Program-made: the position numbers and the translations under genes
The notes under the pieces: model-generated
Databases searched by the model: none
Told to the model about the DNA's origin: nothing
What the model saw: the letters and a program-made list of their open reading frames with translations, nothing else
NCBI GenBank assembly: GCA_933228895.1
Contig: OW121853.1
Span: 74,136,645 to 74,200,644, forward strand
Source: Platycnemis pennipes
Taxonomy: Eukaryota; Arthropoda; Insecta; Odonata; Platycnemididae
Length of the DNA stretch: 64,000 bases
Reading direction: 5' to 3'
Part shown: piece after piece, positions 1 through 10,244 of the stretch
Layout: each line of letters opens with the position of its first letter
Position numbering within the stretch: the first letter of the stretch is position 1

Positions 1-107
1 AGGATTCTAAGGAGAGTAGAATTTAAGACCAATTTGAGAATATTGATAGGTATGATGGAAGAAAGTTTCGAAAGGAAAGGCTGATGGGAAGAACTACAGA
101 GTAATTT

Positions 108-121
108 ATTATTATTATTAT
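108..121. repeat. TTA microsatellite
   Basis: A short run of TTA triplets. It follows an A-rich stretch (1-107) that may be a LINE tail, but that stretch is too short to assign. Confidence 0.6.
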
Positions 122-189
122 AAGTATTCTACCGGTGAAGGTAGGTTTAAATGGACATTTAATTCAAGTCCATTGTGATCTTGGGAGAG

Positions 190-490
190 TTTAATTGAGG
201 TGGTTTCCCGTTGCCTGCCTCAATAGTGTTTTTAACGTGACACCATCACTTGTTAGGCCGCCCCACTGGGGTCAGACGCCTTCTCACAGCCGCCTCACTG
301 AGGAAGAGACGCTGCGAGTACGGTACGTGGACTACCTTTCGTCAGGCTCCTACCCTTCGACCTGTCTGGCACGGGTGACCCTACCAGGAGCAATATTAGT
401 TACTCCCGCCAGTGTAGCTCTAGGGGTCACGGGAACACGCAAGCCCCAATCCCACCACGACAAGGCGTAGTCCATGGGGAAGGGTACAGA
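190..490 (+). repeat. GC-rich interspersed-repeat-like block, unassigned
   Basis: A GC-rich block in AT-rich surroundings. A 91-codon open frame crosses it, but its protein is compositionally odd and matches no family I know. The wording (a cleavable-looking GGTGACCCTACCAGGAG motif, then GGGGTCACGGGAACACGC) resembles conserved non-coding parts of dispersed repeats. I see no second copy in this window, so the assignment is an inference. The following 500-1025 is T/C-rich low-complexity sequence with no gene. Confidence 0.3.
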
Positions 491-1025
491 GTAATGCCCC
501 AGATGAAATCAATATTCGTCACTTCCCTCTAACTTTCTCACCTATTCTTCCCTCAATATTTGCCATTCTATATTTCATTCGCCCATTTTTTTTTCTTTTC
601 CTTCGAATTCCTTCCAATTCCTTCCTCTTCTCACTCATCATATCTTACAAGCCTTCATTATTCATCTTTCTCTGAACCCAGCCTATCTTCTCTTTCTCTC
701 TCTCGTTCTCCTAACCCATATATCAAATACTTCCAAACTACTTTTGTCTTCCTACCTTAAATACTTCCACAAGCACATAACATCACGCATTATAATATTC
801 TGTTCACCTATTTAATCAAACAACCATGCTGAAGGTTAATCACCGTGTCCCTGTCATAAATTCCCATATTTATTAGCACGCTTCTTTTTTTATCAATGCA
901 ATCTTTTTATTGCACAGACAGAAACAGAACTCGATAAATCGAAATAAAATAGGCCTGAATACTAATCATTATACTCCAGCTTTTAATCAACATATCTCTA
1001 TGAAACAAAATTATGTTCCTTACTG

Positions 1026-1322
1026 CAGTGTAAAAAGTAGATCTGATTTTAAGGTACAAAAGCGATCTGAATTTCAGATGCAACAATTTTAAGACAGGGT
1101 ATGTTGAATTTGAGCAGTAATATCTTGTCTAAAAATAAGGCAGGCGAACGGCTGAAAATCAGACCATCCAGAATCCTGCTTCCTCTGCTTCCTGCTCAAC
1201 TGCTCCTGTACCAACCATCCATGTTCCTGCCTCTTCTGTACCTTAAATCCGTGTTCCTGCCTTACAACCAGACAGCGCTTAAATTCAGATCGCACTGAAA
1301 ATCAGATCAACTTTTTACAGTG
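1026..1322. mobile_element. MITE, TIR CACTGTAAAAAGT family, copy 1 (uninterrupted)
   Basis: A 297-bp non-autonomous element. The ends read C(A/C)(G/C)TGTAAAAAGT(A/T)GATCTGATTTT inward from each side. The first arm is followed by AAGCGATCTGAATTTCAGA and the second arm mirrors this with the GATCGCACTGAAAATCAGATC block. A second copy lies in the opposite orientation at 20021-20447. The small open frames on both strands here are by-products of the repeat. I could not fix the target duplication; 2 bp is possible. The superfamily is unassigned. Confidence 0.85.
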
Positions 1323-2160
1323 TGGGAAACATCTGTGATAGAATCAAATTATTCCATTATCATCGGTTCAGAAAATCATGAAACTGGAGGGTTAAAAAAT
1401 AAGATCTATTGGCAGCAATCTACTTAAGGAAAAACTTTTCTAGAGCTTTACTTCTCCTTTCAATCAGAAATCGAAAAAATAACTCGACATTAGATCCTTC
1501 TCGTGGGAGAAATCTACGCTAGAAACGGGAATCATTCAAACGCATTCATAAGTTCCGGAGATACGGCGTCACAAACACACTCCACTAGACGATAAATTAA
1601 TGCAGATAGATAATAATTTCCAACCACAGCGTTATTACGTAATAACGTCGTCCGTCTCGGGGCGGCTTAAAGATTCAGCACGCGAAGCATTACGCCGAGG
1701 TGATGACCGATAACTCGAGGGGTCATTCCCGCCCTGAAGGGAGTGCCGTGCGAGACTTCCTTAGCGGGGGCCCTTGAGCCTCCGACGACGGTGATGTCGT
1801 CGGAGATGGTAACGACACGAGTAGGAGGTATTATGCAATTCCCGCACGGCTTGCAAAAGCCTTCCTCCGCGGGATGAATCCGAAATGCACAGCCTCCGAG
1901 GGCGGACGCGTTTGAGAGGCGCGAGTCGACGATAATAACCACGCTAATCCGTTCGCGGGGGGGGGGGGGAAGGAGGTGGGAAAGACAGGAAGTGGGGAGG
2001 GTGAACTGTACCTATTGCACGAAGAACGCGGAGCGTGACGTCTCGCGTAATTTTTAGTACCTACTCTACCTATTAGCATCCCATAATACTTTTAGCTTAT
2101 GTTGCAGTGTCCCTCCTCTTCTTTGAGTTACGCTGCGAAGTTTATTCCCGACATATTTAT
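1323..2160. other. Unassigned stretch with a GC-rich island
   Basis: 1323-1630 shows nothing I recognise. 1640-1945 is a GC-rich, CpG-rich island. On the minus strand it holds a 91-codon open frame (1667-1942) with two CxxC-like cysteine pairs (PCGNC), and another frame overlaps it. No family is recognised, and the open frame may simply reflect the base composition. A G run (1960-1970) follows. Confidence 0.25.
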
Positions 2161-2162
2161 TT

Positions 2163-2935
2163 CATCTACATCTACTTAATACCCTGCGAGCCACTACGAA
2201 TGCGTGTGGCAGGGAGTGAAGGTCACCTAACATTCATAATGGGGGCGTTTACTCGGAACCGATCTCGCAATTTTGTACGCGAAATCGTTAGATGGAAACA
2301 AAAAAAGAATTTTAGTGAAAAATTAATCATCTAACCACAACCATTCACTCATAAATCAAAAATTAAAATAAGCAAAAGGTGACGCCCACCGAAAAAGCTG
2401 CTGTGAAGACGTTGACGTCATTTTCCTCCTATCCTTGACTACTTTTAGGGGAAGGGGAGGGAGTGGAGGGGGATTCTCGAAAGGTCTGCTCGCACAGATG
2501 CTGTCGCAACTGTCCTATTGGCAGAGTCAGCTGTGTCCCTCCCATTGCGATAAGGTAAAGTAGCTTCGCGGGCTCAGTTGTGATTGGACGAAGTCGTTAT
2601 ACATCAGAGGTTGCACCACGCCCACTTTTCCGAAAGGGTTAAAAACATCAGTTTTTCGCCGCTTATAACTCGAGAAATAATTGACGGATCGAAGAACGGA
2701 ATAATACGGGTCTTTTTATTTTACAAACTCTATCAGATTCGGCAATAAAAAATATGGTAAACGAACCCATTGACATGCAACTAGGCTACTACATGGAAAC
2801 ATGCTAGATAATAGGGTCACATGCAGCTAGATGGTTAGTATCTACATAGTAATAAAGGGATTATTGCTTGGTAATACATGCACCATGCACTGAAAGAGTG
2901 TAAATATTAGAAAACAGTACTATAATGACGCAATT
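2163..2935 (-). mobile_element. LINE 3' tail (CR1/L2/Jockey-type), split by an inverted-repeat element
   Basis: The segment opens with CATCTACATCTACTTAATAC and CCCTGCGAGCCACTACG. This is the reverse complement of the 3' end shared by the better LINE copies at 40190-40777 and 43767-44152. It breaks at about 2238 and resumes at about 2772 with TGACATGCAACTAGGCTAC, which matches the 3' UTR of the copy ending at 39733. The intervening 533 bp is a separate element. Only 3' UTR survives, with no coding sequence. Confidence 0.85.
2239..2771. mobile_element. ~535-bp TIR element, copy 1 (nested in LINE tail)
   Basis: The left end AATGGGGGCGTTTAC and the right end GGTAAACGAACCCATT form an imperfect terminal inverted repeat. 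Sequence similarity to 18565-19100 runs the full length, including the internal AAAAGGTGACGCCCACCGAA and the AGATGCTGTCGCAACTG block. There is no long ORF. It lies inside a LINE 3' UTR, so it is younger than that LINE. Boundaries are good to about 3 bp, and the target duplication is not resolved. Confidence 0.85.
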
Positions 2936-3288
2936 ATTCCAATGGACTCTTCTCATCCCATGTCTCATAAGCTTGCAGCTTTCAACTCGTTGATTCACAG
3001 ACTGGTGACATTACTTTTGCAGCCCCCTGAGTTTAACAGAGAGCTGGAGATAATTAGACACATTGTTTCTGCAAATGGTTATCAAGGGCATATAATCGAC
3101 AGCATTCTGCATAAAAAACGCCAGAAGTTGGCCATCAATAATATTTACACTCTTACAGTGCCCCCACTGGAACATAGGAAGTGGTGTAGATTACCTTATA
3201 ATGGCAATCTCTCTTCCAAAATATCTAAAATATTTCTAAAAGATAAACTTAAAATCTCTTTTTTACAATCCAGCGACGTTGGGTAGCC
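2912..3288 (+). pseudogene. Penelope-like element: C-terminal part of reverse transcriptase
   Basis: The encoded segment contains DSSHPMSHKLAAFNSLIHR followed by NRELEIIRHIVSANGY. This is the thumb and linker region typical of Penelope-like reverse transcriptases, just upstream of the endonuclease. The catalytic palm (YADD region) is absent, so the element is 5'-truncated. The frame is lost at about 3260, where a run of T residues appears to hold one extra base. The adjoining frame continues as the endonuclease (3264-3698). It abuts the LINE tail on its left. The product would have been a telomerase-like RT that primes on target DNA; here it is dead. Confidence 0.85.
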
Positions 3289-3698
3289 TCCTGTGCCACT
3301 CGAAGGACCGATTTCACTCCACCCTCCAGTCGGGAGTGTACAAGATAAAGTGCAGTGATTGTGCAAAGTGTTATATTGGGCAGACGGGTAGGAACTTCGC
3401 CATCCGTATGACTGAGCACCGGAAATGTTGGGAGAAAGGGGGCTCATCTTCCCTCGTGGCCAAACACCTCTTGGACACAGCACACCACTGCCAGTTTGAC
3501 CCGGAGATACTCCATGTGGATAGGAAAGGCCGGAGAACGGACGCTCTGGAACAATTTGAACTTGTTCAGCAAGAGGAGGAGTCCCTCATGAATGATCAGC
3601 TGTTCAAATGTCACTCCTCACTCCTAGCCATTCCATTCCCTAAACCACGCTTTGACTCGTCACCAGTGCCCCCTCCTAACTTCCTCCCACCCACCTAA
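3264..3698 (+). pseudogene. Penelope-like element: GIY-YIG endonuclease domain
   Basis: The GIY-YIG motifs appear in order: SGVYKIKC (GIY position), YIGQTGRNF (YIG), then RMTEH with the catalytic arginine region and a downstream glutamate in ALEQFEL. CxxC in KCSDC and the later HLLDTAHH fit the zinc-binding linker described for Penelope endonucleases. The true reading frame begins upstream, continuous with the RT segment apart from the frameshift near 3260. It ends at a TAA in a proline-rich tail. In an active element this domain nicks the target DNA. Confidence 0.9.
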
Positions 3699-3766
3699 CA
3701 ACTCTCTCCTCTCCCCTGCCCCCTCCTAGTTGTGTATATACACCGCTCTCTTGACCGAAAATTCTT

Positions 3767-3812
3767 TGTACCTGATGATGGCTTAGCGGCTGAAACAGTA
3801 GTACCATTAAAA
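3767..3812 (+). other. Penelope 3'-end hairpin with hammerhead-like core
   Basis: CTGATGATGGC, a short loop, then GGCTGAAAC: the order CTGATGA-stem-GAAAC of a hammerhead ribozyme core. It is placed 3' of a Penelope reading frame, where such motifs are known in this class. A possible stem I (TTGTAC with GTGCAA downstream) can be drawn, but the expected UH cleavage dinucleotide does not fit well. The copy is probably inactive. Confidence 0.5.
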
Positions 3813-3900
3813 CTGTGCAATAAGTGCTATCTCTTGTGGTTTTTCATTACGATATCATTCCACTACGTCTCGCCGGACACAGTTACGTCTTAATTTATAG

Positions 3901-4265
3901 TAGGGATGGGTCGGTTCCAATTTTTTTCGGTTCCGGTTCGGTTCTTAACTTCGGTTCTCGGTTCCGATTCTCGGTTCCGGTTCTTAATTTACCACTTACT
4001 TTGCATTGCTCAATGGTAAGATAAGGTAATCATTAATCATTTTCAGAGACTAAATTAGAATAATTCGCGACTTTGAAGCATCTAAGTACACTATTTCACC
4101 AGGTTTTAATGTGAAGCCTCCACTTTCGGAGTGTGAGTAGGTTTCAAACTGGTTTTCGCGCCAATTATTTCGGTACCAATTATTTTCGGCCTCGGTTCCG
4201 GTTCCGGTTCTAAGCTCAAGAACCGGTGGAACCGAGAACCGAAGAACCGAACCGACCCATCCCTA
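3901..4265. mobile_element. hAT-type MITE, TIR TAGGGATGGGTCGGTTC, TSD ATTTATAG
   Basis: A 365-bp element bounded by TAGGGATGGGTCGGTTC and its reverse complement. Perfect 8-bp direct repeats ATTTATAG lie at 3893-3900 and 4266-4273. An 8-bp duplication and TAGGG-type ends fit the hAT superfamily. Both arms are built of CGGTTC/GGTTCC units, so they fold back well beyond the TIR. There is no ORF of its own. Confidence 0.93.
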
Positions 4266-4399
4266 ATTTATAGCACTTCTCTTAACAACTGGACAGTTGT
4301 TCTTTCCCCTCTTCCGAGCTATTAAATAATTTAAAAATTTCCCTTGAAAACATTTTTCTTCAGACAACTCTTCACAGTATTTAATGAGAAACGTACACA

Positions 4400-4480
4400 T
4401 TGGCCGGTTGGGGTAGCAATGGTTGTTAGCACGCCGAACTGGCAACCTAAGGGTCGCGGGTTCGATGGACACCTATGGTA
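4400..4480 (+). repeat. tRNA-like SINE head
   Basis: An A-box-like GGTTGTTAGCACGCC precedes GGGTCGCGGGTTCGATGG, which carries an RNA polymerase III B-box (GGTTCGANNCC-like). No tRNA acceptor stem closes properly, so I read it as a SINE promoter remnant. 4480-5320 holds nothing further that I recognise. Confidence 0.45.
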
Positions 4481-5319
4481 TGGATGTTATATTTCTTTAT
4501 TAGGATATAAATTCTAGATTAGACGGTGTGATATAACTTTAGCAGTTGGAGAACCTAAAAAACAAGTCAACCACTACTATAAAATTATTATAAACTGATA
4601 TTGTTCGATTGTAGTTGTAATCGTCATCATTGGTAGGTGACCGATTACTGAGGTAATTTATGCGATTGTCGTTCGGTGTGTGATAGGGGGTACTGCGAAA
4701 AAGAAAGAAATTTGATATCGTATTAGCAGACCCTTAATCAATAAAAGGCGACAAGGTGTCACAGAACAGAATACTGAAATACTGAATACCTATTAGCACC
4801 CCCCACAGTGAATAACGTTCTTGATGTCACTGTGCATTGTGCAGTACACAATAGCTGGTATAGCCAGGCTTCGGCCCTCGGATAAAGAAGTCCACACCCC
4901 AATCCAATTCTAGTATCCCTGAACTGTGTGAAATGAAAATCGAGGAATCACCTTAGAAAAGGGAATTTTCTCAATAATTATAAGAAAACGGCACTGGAGT
5001 TATATGTCGATTAACTGACTGAGGCATTTCGAAAACCTGGTTGAAACAATCTAAAAAATCCAAAACGAGTAAATCCTGCTAACTAAATGCAATTTGAAGA
5101 CAGATAAAGATAACTCTCTCTCAATTATATGCGAAATAAATAAACAAGCAAACGCTTTCCATTAAGAGTCAAATTAATTTACATTCTATTTCAACAGTAT
5201 TTCCAACTGTGATTTACATGAAAAATCCACACACTTCGAAAGAGTAACACAGTATCTTCTTTTAAAACGTATAAGCTTTTTAAGGCGTCCATCCCAAAGG
5301 AATGTCGTTTAATATCTCC

Positions 5320-5562
5320 GCGGCCTTCCATCTATCTCTTGCCCAATCTTAAGTAACGACGACCCGCCGGCCTCCAAGAGACAGGCGCCGGAGGAATTTT
5401 CGCCAACGCCACCCGCCCCATGCGGTACTTTGCCTCTCCGACGCCGGCCTCCGTGAACCTCTCTCTACCTCACCAGGCGCCGCTCCAGAGGGCGACTCGA
5501 AAGGCTCTGTGTGCGTCTCGCCCAGGGAGATAGCGAGAACCCTGGCTAGATTGCAGACGGCG
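5320..5562. other. GC-rich host flank disrupted by a TIR element
   Basis: A GC-rich stretch that stops at the left end of the 2.5-kb element. GC-rich sequence resumes at 8075 with CGGCGGCACTTATAGCG. The two flanks may have been contiguous before insertion. No family is recognised in any frame. Confidence 0.35.
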
Positions 5563-5839
5563 CACAGTGGGACCGATTGGAAAAAACCTGGCCAAAATTA
5601 ATTACTCTGTCGTTCTGGAGTTTAACTGCGTTTTCTTGGGCGTTCTCAGTGTAATTCGAGCTGCTAAACTTGATTTCGTCATTATTTTTCCGGTATCTCT
5701 TATGTATTTTGTGTTAAAAAGGAAATATAATAACTTAAAACCTGTAAAAAAAGCATTATTCGTTCAACAGTTCTGAATCCCGTAAGAGCATTTCCTTGAA
5801 TATATAGGGTGAATTATAAGCGTAGCAACTAGAGTACTT

Positions 5840-5915
5840 CTACATAATACCCTGCAAGCCACCATAAAAGTGTGTGGCAGGGGGTGAATTCTCACCAAAC
5901 ATGCACTACATATCA
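5840..5915 (-). mobile_element. LINE 3' tail fragment nested in the 2.5-kb TIR element
   Basis: TTCTACATAATACCCTGCA, GCCACCATAAAAGTGTGTGG and CAGGGGGTGAATTCTCACC follow the shared LINE 3' end in reverse. It is truncated shortly after CACCAAACATGCACTA. It lies inside the TIR element and is therefore younger than it. Confidence 0.75.
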
Positions 5916-6458
5916 TGCATAAAAAAGGATCATTAATAATATAGCAGTCTAAACCTCACTATTAAAAAAAGATCAATTTAGCAAAGCAGAGAGTAGAATA
6001 AGATTTTCCGTTTAATAAGATACAATTAAAGATTTAATTTTTATATTCGACGCAAAATAATTCATTTTTAATTCATAAATTAATGCACGGAATGGGTAGA
6101 ATTGAAAACAACTGCACCATCAAATCATATGACGATATCTTGTTACGTCAAATATTTCCACCCTTGTGTTAACCGAAATATATTAAAAACTTATATATTT
6201 CTATCATATAATCGATGTTTACCATTAAAAAATTTGTTTAAAAAAATTTCTACGCTTATGTACATTCGCTAAAATCTCGGCACATCTAAGGTATCAGAAA
6301 CTAGAAAATAAATGTAACTCGTGGTTAATAAAATATAATTAGCTATTAGTTAACATTTATTGTTGAAAAACTTTTTTCTAAGAAATGAAGATTAAATTAC
6401 ACATAGGGCTCATTTTGAACACTTACAATGCGTATATCAAATTTAATGTCACTCATTT

Positions 6459-6800
6459 AAATCATCCTCCGATGACACGTCATCACTCTCCGAGCTTCCT
6501 TTTCCTTCATCCTCATAGACTAGTAATCTAGATACCTATGGGTCAAAATCTTCCTTCAGTTTCCTTCTTTTGAATGAAATGGAGGATATCAAGGAATCGG
6601 AAGTAAGGAGCAACCTCCGAAATAAATCTCCATTTGTTGCTTCCCTCGAAGTTTTTCGCGTGTGATGCTCCAGGAATTTTCTAATGTCCTTATATTCCTT
6701 GCTTCTAGGGCCTCTTCCGAAAGCTCTCCGATAGGAAGTATCACTTCCTTCGCGATATCTGCGCCATGAATTAGTAGCTTGTGCACAGTGGGTGGCATGT
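6459..6800 (-). pseudogene. Transposon-borne ORF fragment (MPPTVHKLLIHG protein), frameshifted
   Basis: One minus-strand frame reads MPPTVHKLLIHGAD...LPIGELSEEALEARN. The neighbouring frame continues with FLEHHTRKTSREATNGDLFRRL, then LLLTSDSLISS. Downstream of a stop, an acidic Ser/Asp/Glu tail remains open to about 6459. One frameshift near 6710 and one stop therefore break a single C-terminal region. From memory, unverified, similar segments recur in uncharacterised arthropod proteins linked to repeats. Its place inside a TIR element suggests a transposase or accessory protein. No catalytic motif is visible. Confidence 0.6.
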
Positions 6801-6811
6801 AATACCAAGGG

Positions 6812-7380
6812 TTATTTTAGGGAAAAGGCGAGTCTTTTTCCAAAAACCTTCCGTGTTGCACAGCTTGGATCACTTTCAGTAGATGTTCTCTGGACACACT
6901 CGCAAAGACAACATAATACAACACGCGAACAGAACCAGGAACTCCCCCAACGAAGTACAGGGAGGGGTTCCGTTAGTGAATGCAAGCGGCAACAAGGGTG
7001 GCCAAAAGGAGGCAAGAGAGTTGTAAAAGAGATCCGTGGAGAGTTACCAGAGGATTAGAGTAAGAAGAATGGACTGTAAAACCCAGAAGGGTGGGCAAGT
7101 TGACACATCTAGGAGAGCAGATGATTGCCCACTTGGCGCCTGCCGCCGCACGTGCACGACAACGCCCTCTTCCCTGCCCACCACCACTCCCCTCCAGCCA
7201 TGGCACGACTTGTGCCTACGGGCAATCGTCAGGTCAAAAGAACACTTTGTAGGGAAGGCTGATCACACAGAAATTTCGTCTCATTTGTCTCAAATTCAGG
7301 TACACCCTATGGCCAATTGGTCAACGGGGACGAAAATATGTGACCACAGTATTCTGGAATTTTTGCCAATTCAGTAACCT
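6812..7380. other. Interior of the 2.5-kb TIR element, no confident coding
   Basis: Several short overlapping frames occur on both strands (for example 7036-7377 plus) without recognisable motifs. This may be eroded coding sequence upstream of the minus-strand ORF, since it has a higher GC content than the rest of the interior. Confidence 0.3.
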
Positions 7381-8178
7381 GTTTCAATAGGTCTGGGTGA
7401 TATACGCGTACAAGATGCATATTACTTACTGAAGATGCTAAACTGAAATTCCTCTCCGTGAATATTTGGAAATTTCACCATTTCCCCACATAGTGGCAAA
7501 TGGCGGCCCCCGCGGCAGCGACGAAGCGACCGGGGCACTTTCGAAGAAATATAGATGGTAAAATTAAAACTGCAAAAATCTGCAAGAATTATTTTATAAA
7601 AACTGTTATTTATACTCCACTCTATCACGCAGTATAGATAACTCCGTGTCGGCAGATGTCGATGAAAACGATAATTGCCATTTAAAATTAAATTTAACGT
7701 AAAAACAGCACTTTCTAAATAAAAATCTAAAACCGTTAAAACAAAGGTTAAACTAAACTACCCTAAACTCATTTTGTACCTAAAGGTAGTGTTATTTTGT
7801 ATAAAAGTTAAAAAATCCAAAATATTGCATAGAAAATTTTCCATGAAGATAAGAACATTCATGTTTTTGACGCGAAAGTTACGGCAGCCAGAATCACACC
7901 GACATGCTATACTTTGACAGGTCGTAGACATTATCCTGACATTTTATGTGCTCCATGTAGTATCCTATCTTGAAGAGCACATAATCAATAATATTTATCA
8001 TCTATTTTTTGCCGCTTTACGCGACCTTCATTTTCCGACTTTTGGCCAGCTTTTGGAGATTTGGTCCCACTGTGCGGCGGCACTTATAGCGTCTACCCTA
8101 CCTTTCGCCTAAGAGGCGCTTCGCCCCACGGCGTCGGGTCGCGTCTCCTGATTAGGTTGTGGAGTCTATCCCACAGTT

Positions 8179-8262
8179 CTATATCTACATCCACACAATA
8201 CAATGAAAGCCACCGTAAAGGTGTGTGGCAGGGGGTGGAAGGTCACCAGCCGTGACGATGAC
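8179..8262 (-). mobile_element. LINE 3' tail fragment
   Basis: CTATATCTACATCCACACAAT, then AAAGCCACCGTAAAGGTGTG and TGGCAGGGGGTGGAAGGTCACC: the reverse-oriented 3' end of the same CR1/L2/Jockey-type LINE. Confidence 0.8.
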
Positions 8263-8311
8263 ATTAGGCCGTGTTAAAAACGTTTGTTAATCAATAAAGA
8301 AGTTTGGTACG

Positions 8312-8740
8312 GTGGTTAAACCAGAATGCTTGAATGAATCTTTTAAACAGTACCTATCAAGGGCTTTCAAAAATAGAAAAAAGGGAGAGAAGTTTCTAAG
8401 GAACTTCCTGGTACCAAAGAAAACAACCGCAAAAGAATTCCCATTTCGCCTGAGATTGAATGAAGAACATTATATGAAAACTTTGAAAAGATCTCCTACA
8501 CGATAAAAAAGACAAACGGTTTTCTACGGACACATCAAAAGGATGGGATCAGAAAGGATAGCTTACAAGATCCTCAGCTTGGGAGAGGAGGAAAACACAA
8601 ATTCCATGGGTGAAAGAAGTACATACATCGTTATCTTAAATACATTGGTATCAGGGAGGAGGACAAAAGGTTATTTAGAAAGAAAATATTCCAGCAGTGA
8701 AAGATTTGGAAGAGGAGAAGGCGAGATCTAAAAGAGTATT
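8312..8740 (+). pseudogene. LINE RT C-terminal fragment (FYGHIKRM type)
   Basis: Two adjacent plus frames, the second containing FYGHIKRMGSERIAYKIL. This resembles the segment near the C-terminus of many LINE ORF2 proteins (a YGHVxRM...R-like motif followed by basic residues). The upstream frame is lysine-rich and open but has no diagnostic motif. The remainder to 9720 has no recognisable gene; 8790-8900 is purine- then pyrimidine-rich. Confidence 0.45.
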
Positions 8741-9721
8741 TTCAGAAGGCCGGGGAAAAGTTACGGAGTGAATGAAGGAATGCTGAAGAAAGAGAAAGGA
8801 AAGGAAGAGAGTAAATGGTAGTATACACAGAGTAAATATAACAAGGCCATGCCGTCCCTCTTCTTTCCACCCCGTCCTCCCCCGCACCTTTCCTTATCCC
8901 CTTCTCCAACAGTTTTTTGTGTTATATATACTGGGATCTTCCACAATGTTCACGTGATGATGTTGCCCTGCTACAAAATCACGGTCATGTTGAATCTGCG
9001 TGCGAAACAGCAGCGTTAGCTCTTTTACTCCCAGTGTGATGGACTTCCACAAAGTTTCGCTATTTCAAAGTTCAAAGAGACTATCTTGGGAACAAGCTTC
9101 TGATATCTAAGGTTTCCAAACCATGCTCTTCCAATAGCCGAGCGACAATTTCTGAATACACCTTCGTATGAATTTGTTACAACACGCGCTGATTTCCTTT
9201 GTATCCTATTTAGTTCTCAAATTAAATCCTTATACATTGGATTACAAAAGCTTGACGCATACTCAAGGCGAGGGCATACAAGGGCGAAATGTTATTATTT
9301 ATTTTTATCTTTATTTTTATTTTATCTTTCACAGGAACACTATGCCACAATATTTTGTCATATTCCAGTATCCCCAGCGCCCTGCCGCAGGTGTTTCGAA
9401 TATGATCCGCCCATCATAGATTAAACGTAAAAGAAGATGCCCAGATATTTAACTTCACTTTCCACGCTTATATATACTCCGCCAACATTATAATTTTGAG
9501 GTTGTTTTAACTTTTCAGTCCAAAGTGCACTACAGTTCATCTTTTTCGATTTAGTTCAAGACCTCAATCTTTACACTAAGAGTTAATTCAATTGCAATTC
9601 TGTACCAAACTTTAAGATGCTTCACATCGAGAGGAGAGATTAAAGTATAGGAACGGAAGGGAAATGAATGTGAGTGAAACAAAATCCATAATTAGATTAG
9701 GCCTTCTCTTGATGAAATGCA

Positions 9722-9848
9722 TCTAGGGGTCTACAACTTAACGTACCATCCGACGGACGAAGCATTGAAATGCTCTTTACACCGCATCTATGTATGGACC
9801 CAGATTCTCCTGAACATATTATTCACTAGAGTCGAAATTCGAACCTAA
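9722..9848 (-). repeat. SINE-A fragment
   Basis: ACTTAACGTACCATCCGACGG followed by ACGAAGCATTGAAATGCTC matches the core of the window's commonest SINE (other copies at 40885, 44935 and 15065). The B-box remnant CGAAATTCGAACCTAAA marks its head end. It abuts LINE coding sequence at 9849. Confidence 0.75.
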
Positions 9849-10195
9849 ATACTCCAGATAGGAAGCCTTACTCCATCCACAGCACAAACTTGATCCAGAC
9901 AGTGAAAAAGATCAGCTTTTGAGTATCCAAATAAGAAACTTAATCTATATTTTAAGCCATAGGATGACAGTGTCTTTTCAAATTCACGTAATAGGTTCAG
10001 GAAACGAACTAGGTTATCACCACGTCCTTTCACACATCTCGCCAATCTTCGCTGCACATGTTCCAACCCCTCCTCAAAACTTTTGAACCTTCTGCCAAAG
10101 CTAACATCTACCGTCCGACGCTGAGGACCCACCAGTTCGTCTTCGGTGTTGGTGCCAAGACCATGCTCTCGTATCTCTTTCAAGTTTCTTCACTT
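9845..10195 (-). pseudogene. LINE RT C-terminal fragment
   Basis: A 112-codon open frame containing LEHVQRRLARCVKGRGDNL and GLKYRLSFLFGYSKADLF. It aligns by eye with the C-terminus at 40190-40549 (VQRRAARLVKKC, RRLKYRLNLLEKF). The N-terminal boundary is uncertain, and the last residues overlap SINE sequence. It is a 5'-truncated, dead LINE copy. Confidence 0.65.
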
Positions 10196-10244
10196 TAACT
10201 CTTTTACACCGGCTTCTTAATGGGCGAGAACTGAGATCGAGGGT

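Larger units (their letters stand above)
5563..8074. mobile_element. 2.5-kb TIR DNA transposon, CACAGTGGGACC ends, decayed
   Basis: The left end is CACAGTGGGACCGATTGG and the right end, read inward, is CACAGTGGGACCAAATCTCC. Both are followed by CTGGCCAAAA about 10-15 bases further in. CGGCG sits directly outside both ends (5558-5562 and 8075-8079), a candidate 5-bp target duplication. The interior is AT-rich with a broken minus-strand ORF at 6459-6800 and a LINE tail fragment at 5840-5915. The length and partial coding content suggest a deleted copy of an autonomous element. I could not assign the superfamily. Confidence 0.75.

Noticed and set aside
1667..1942. 91-codon minus ORF with cysteine pairs in a GC-rich island
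   Set aside because: No family match by eye, overlapping frames are equally open, and no splice or promoter context is visible; kept only as an unassigned island.
4274..5320. Possible gene between the hAT MITE and the GC-rich flank
   Set aside because: Only short frames and AT-rich DNA; nothing beyond a tRNA-like box is supported.
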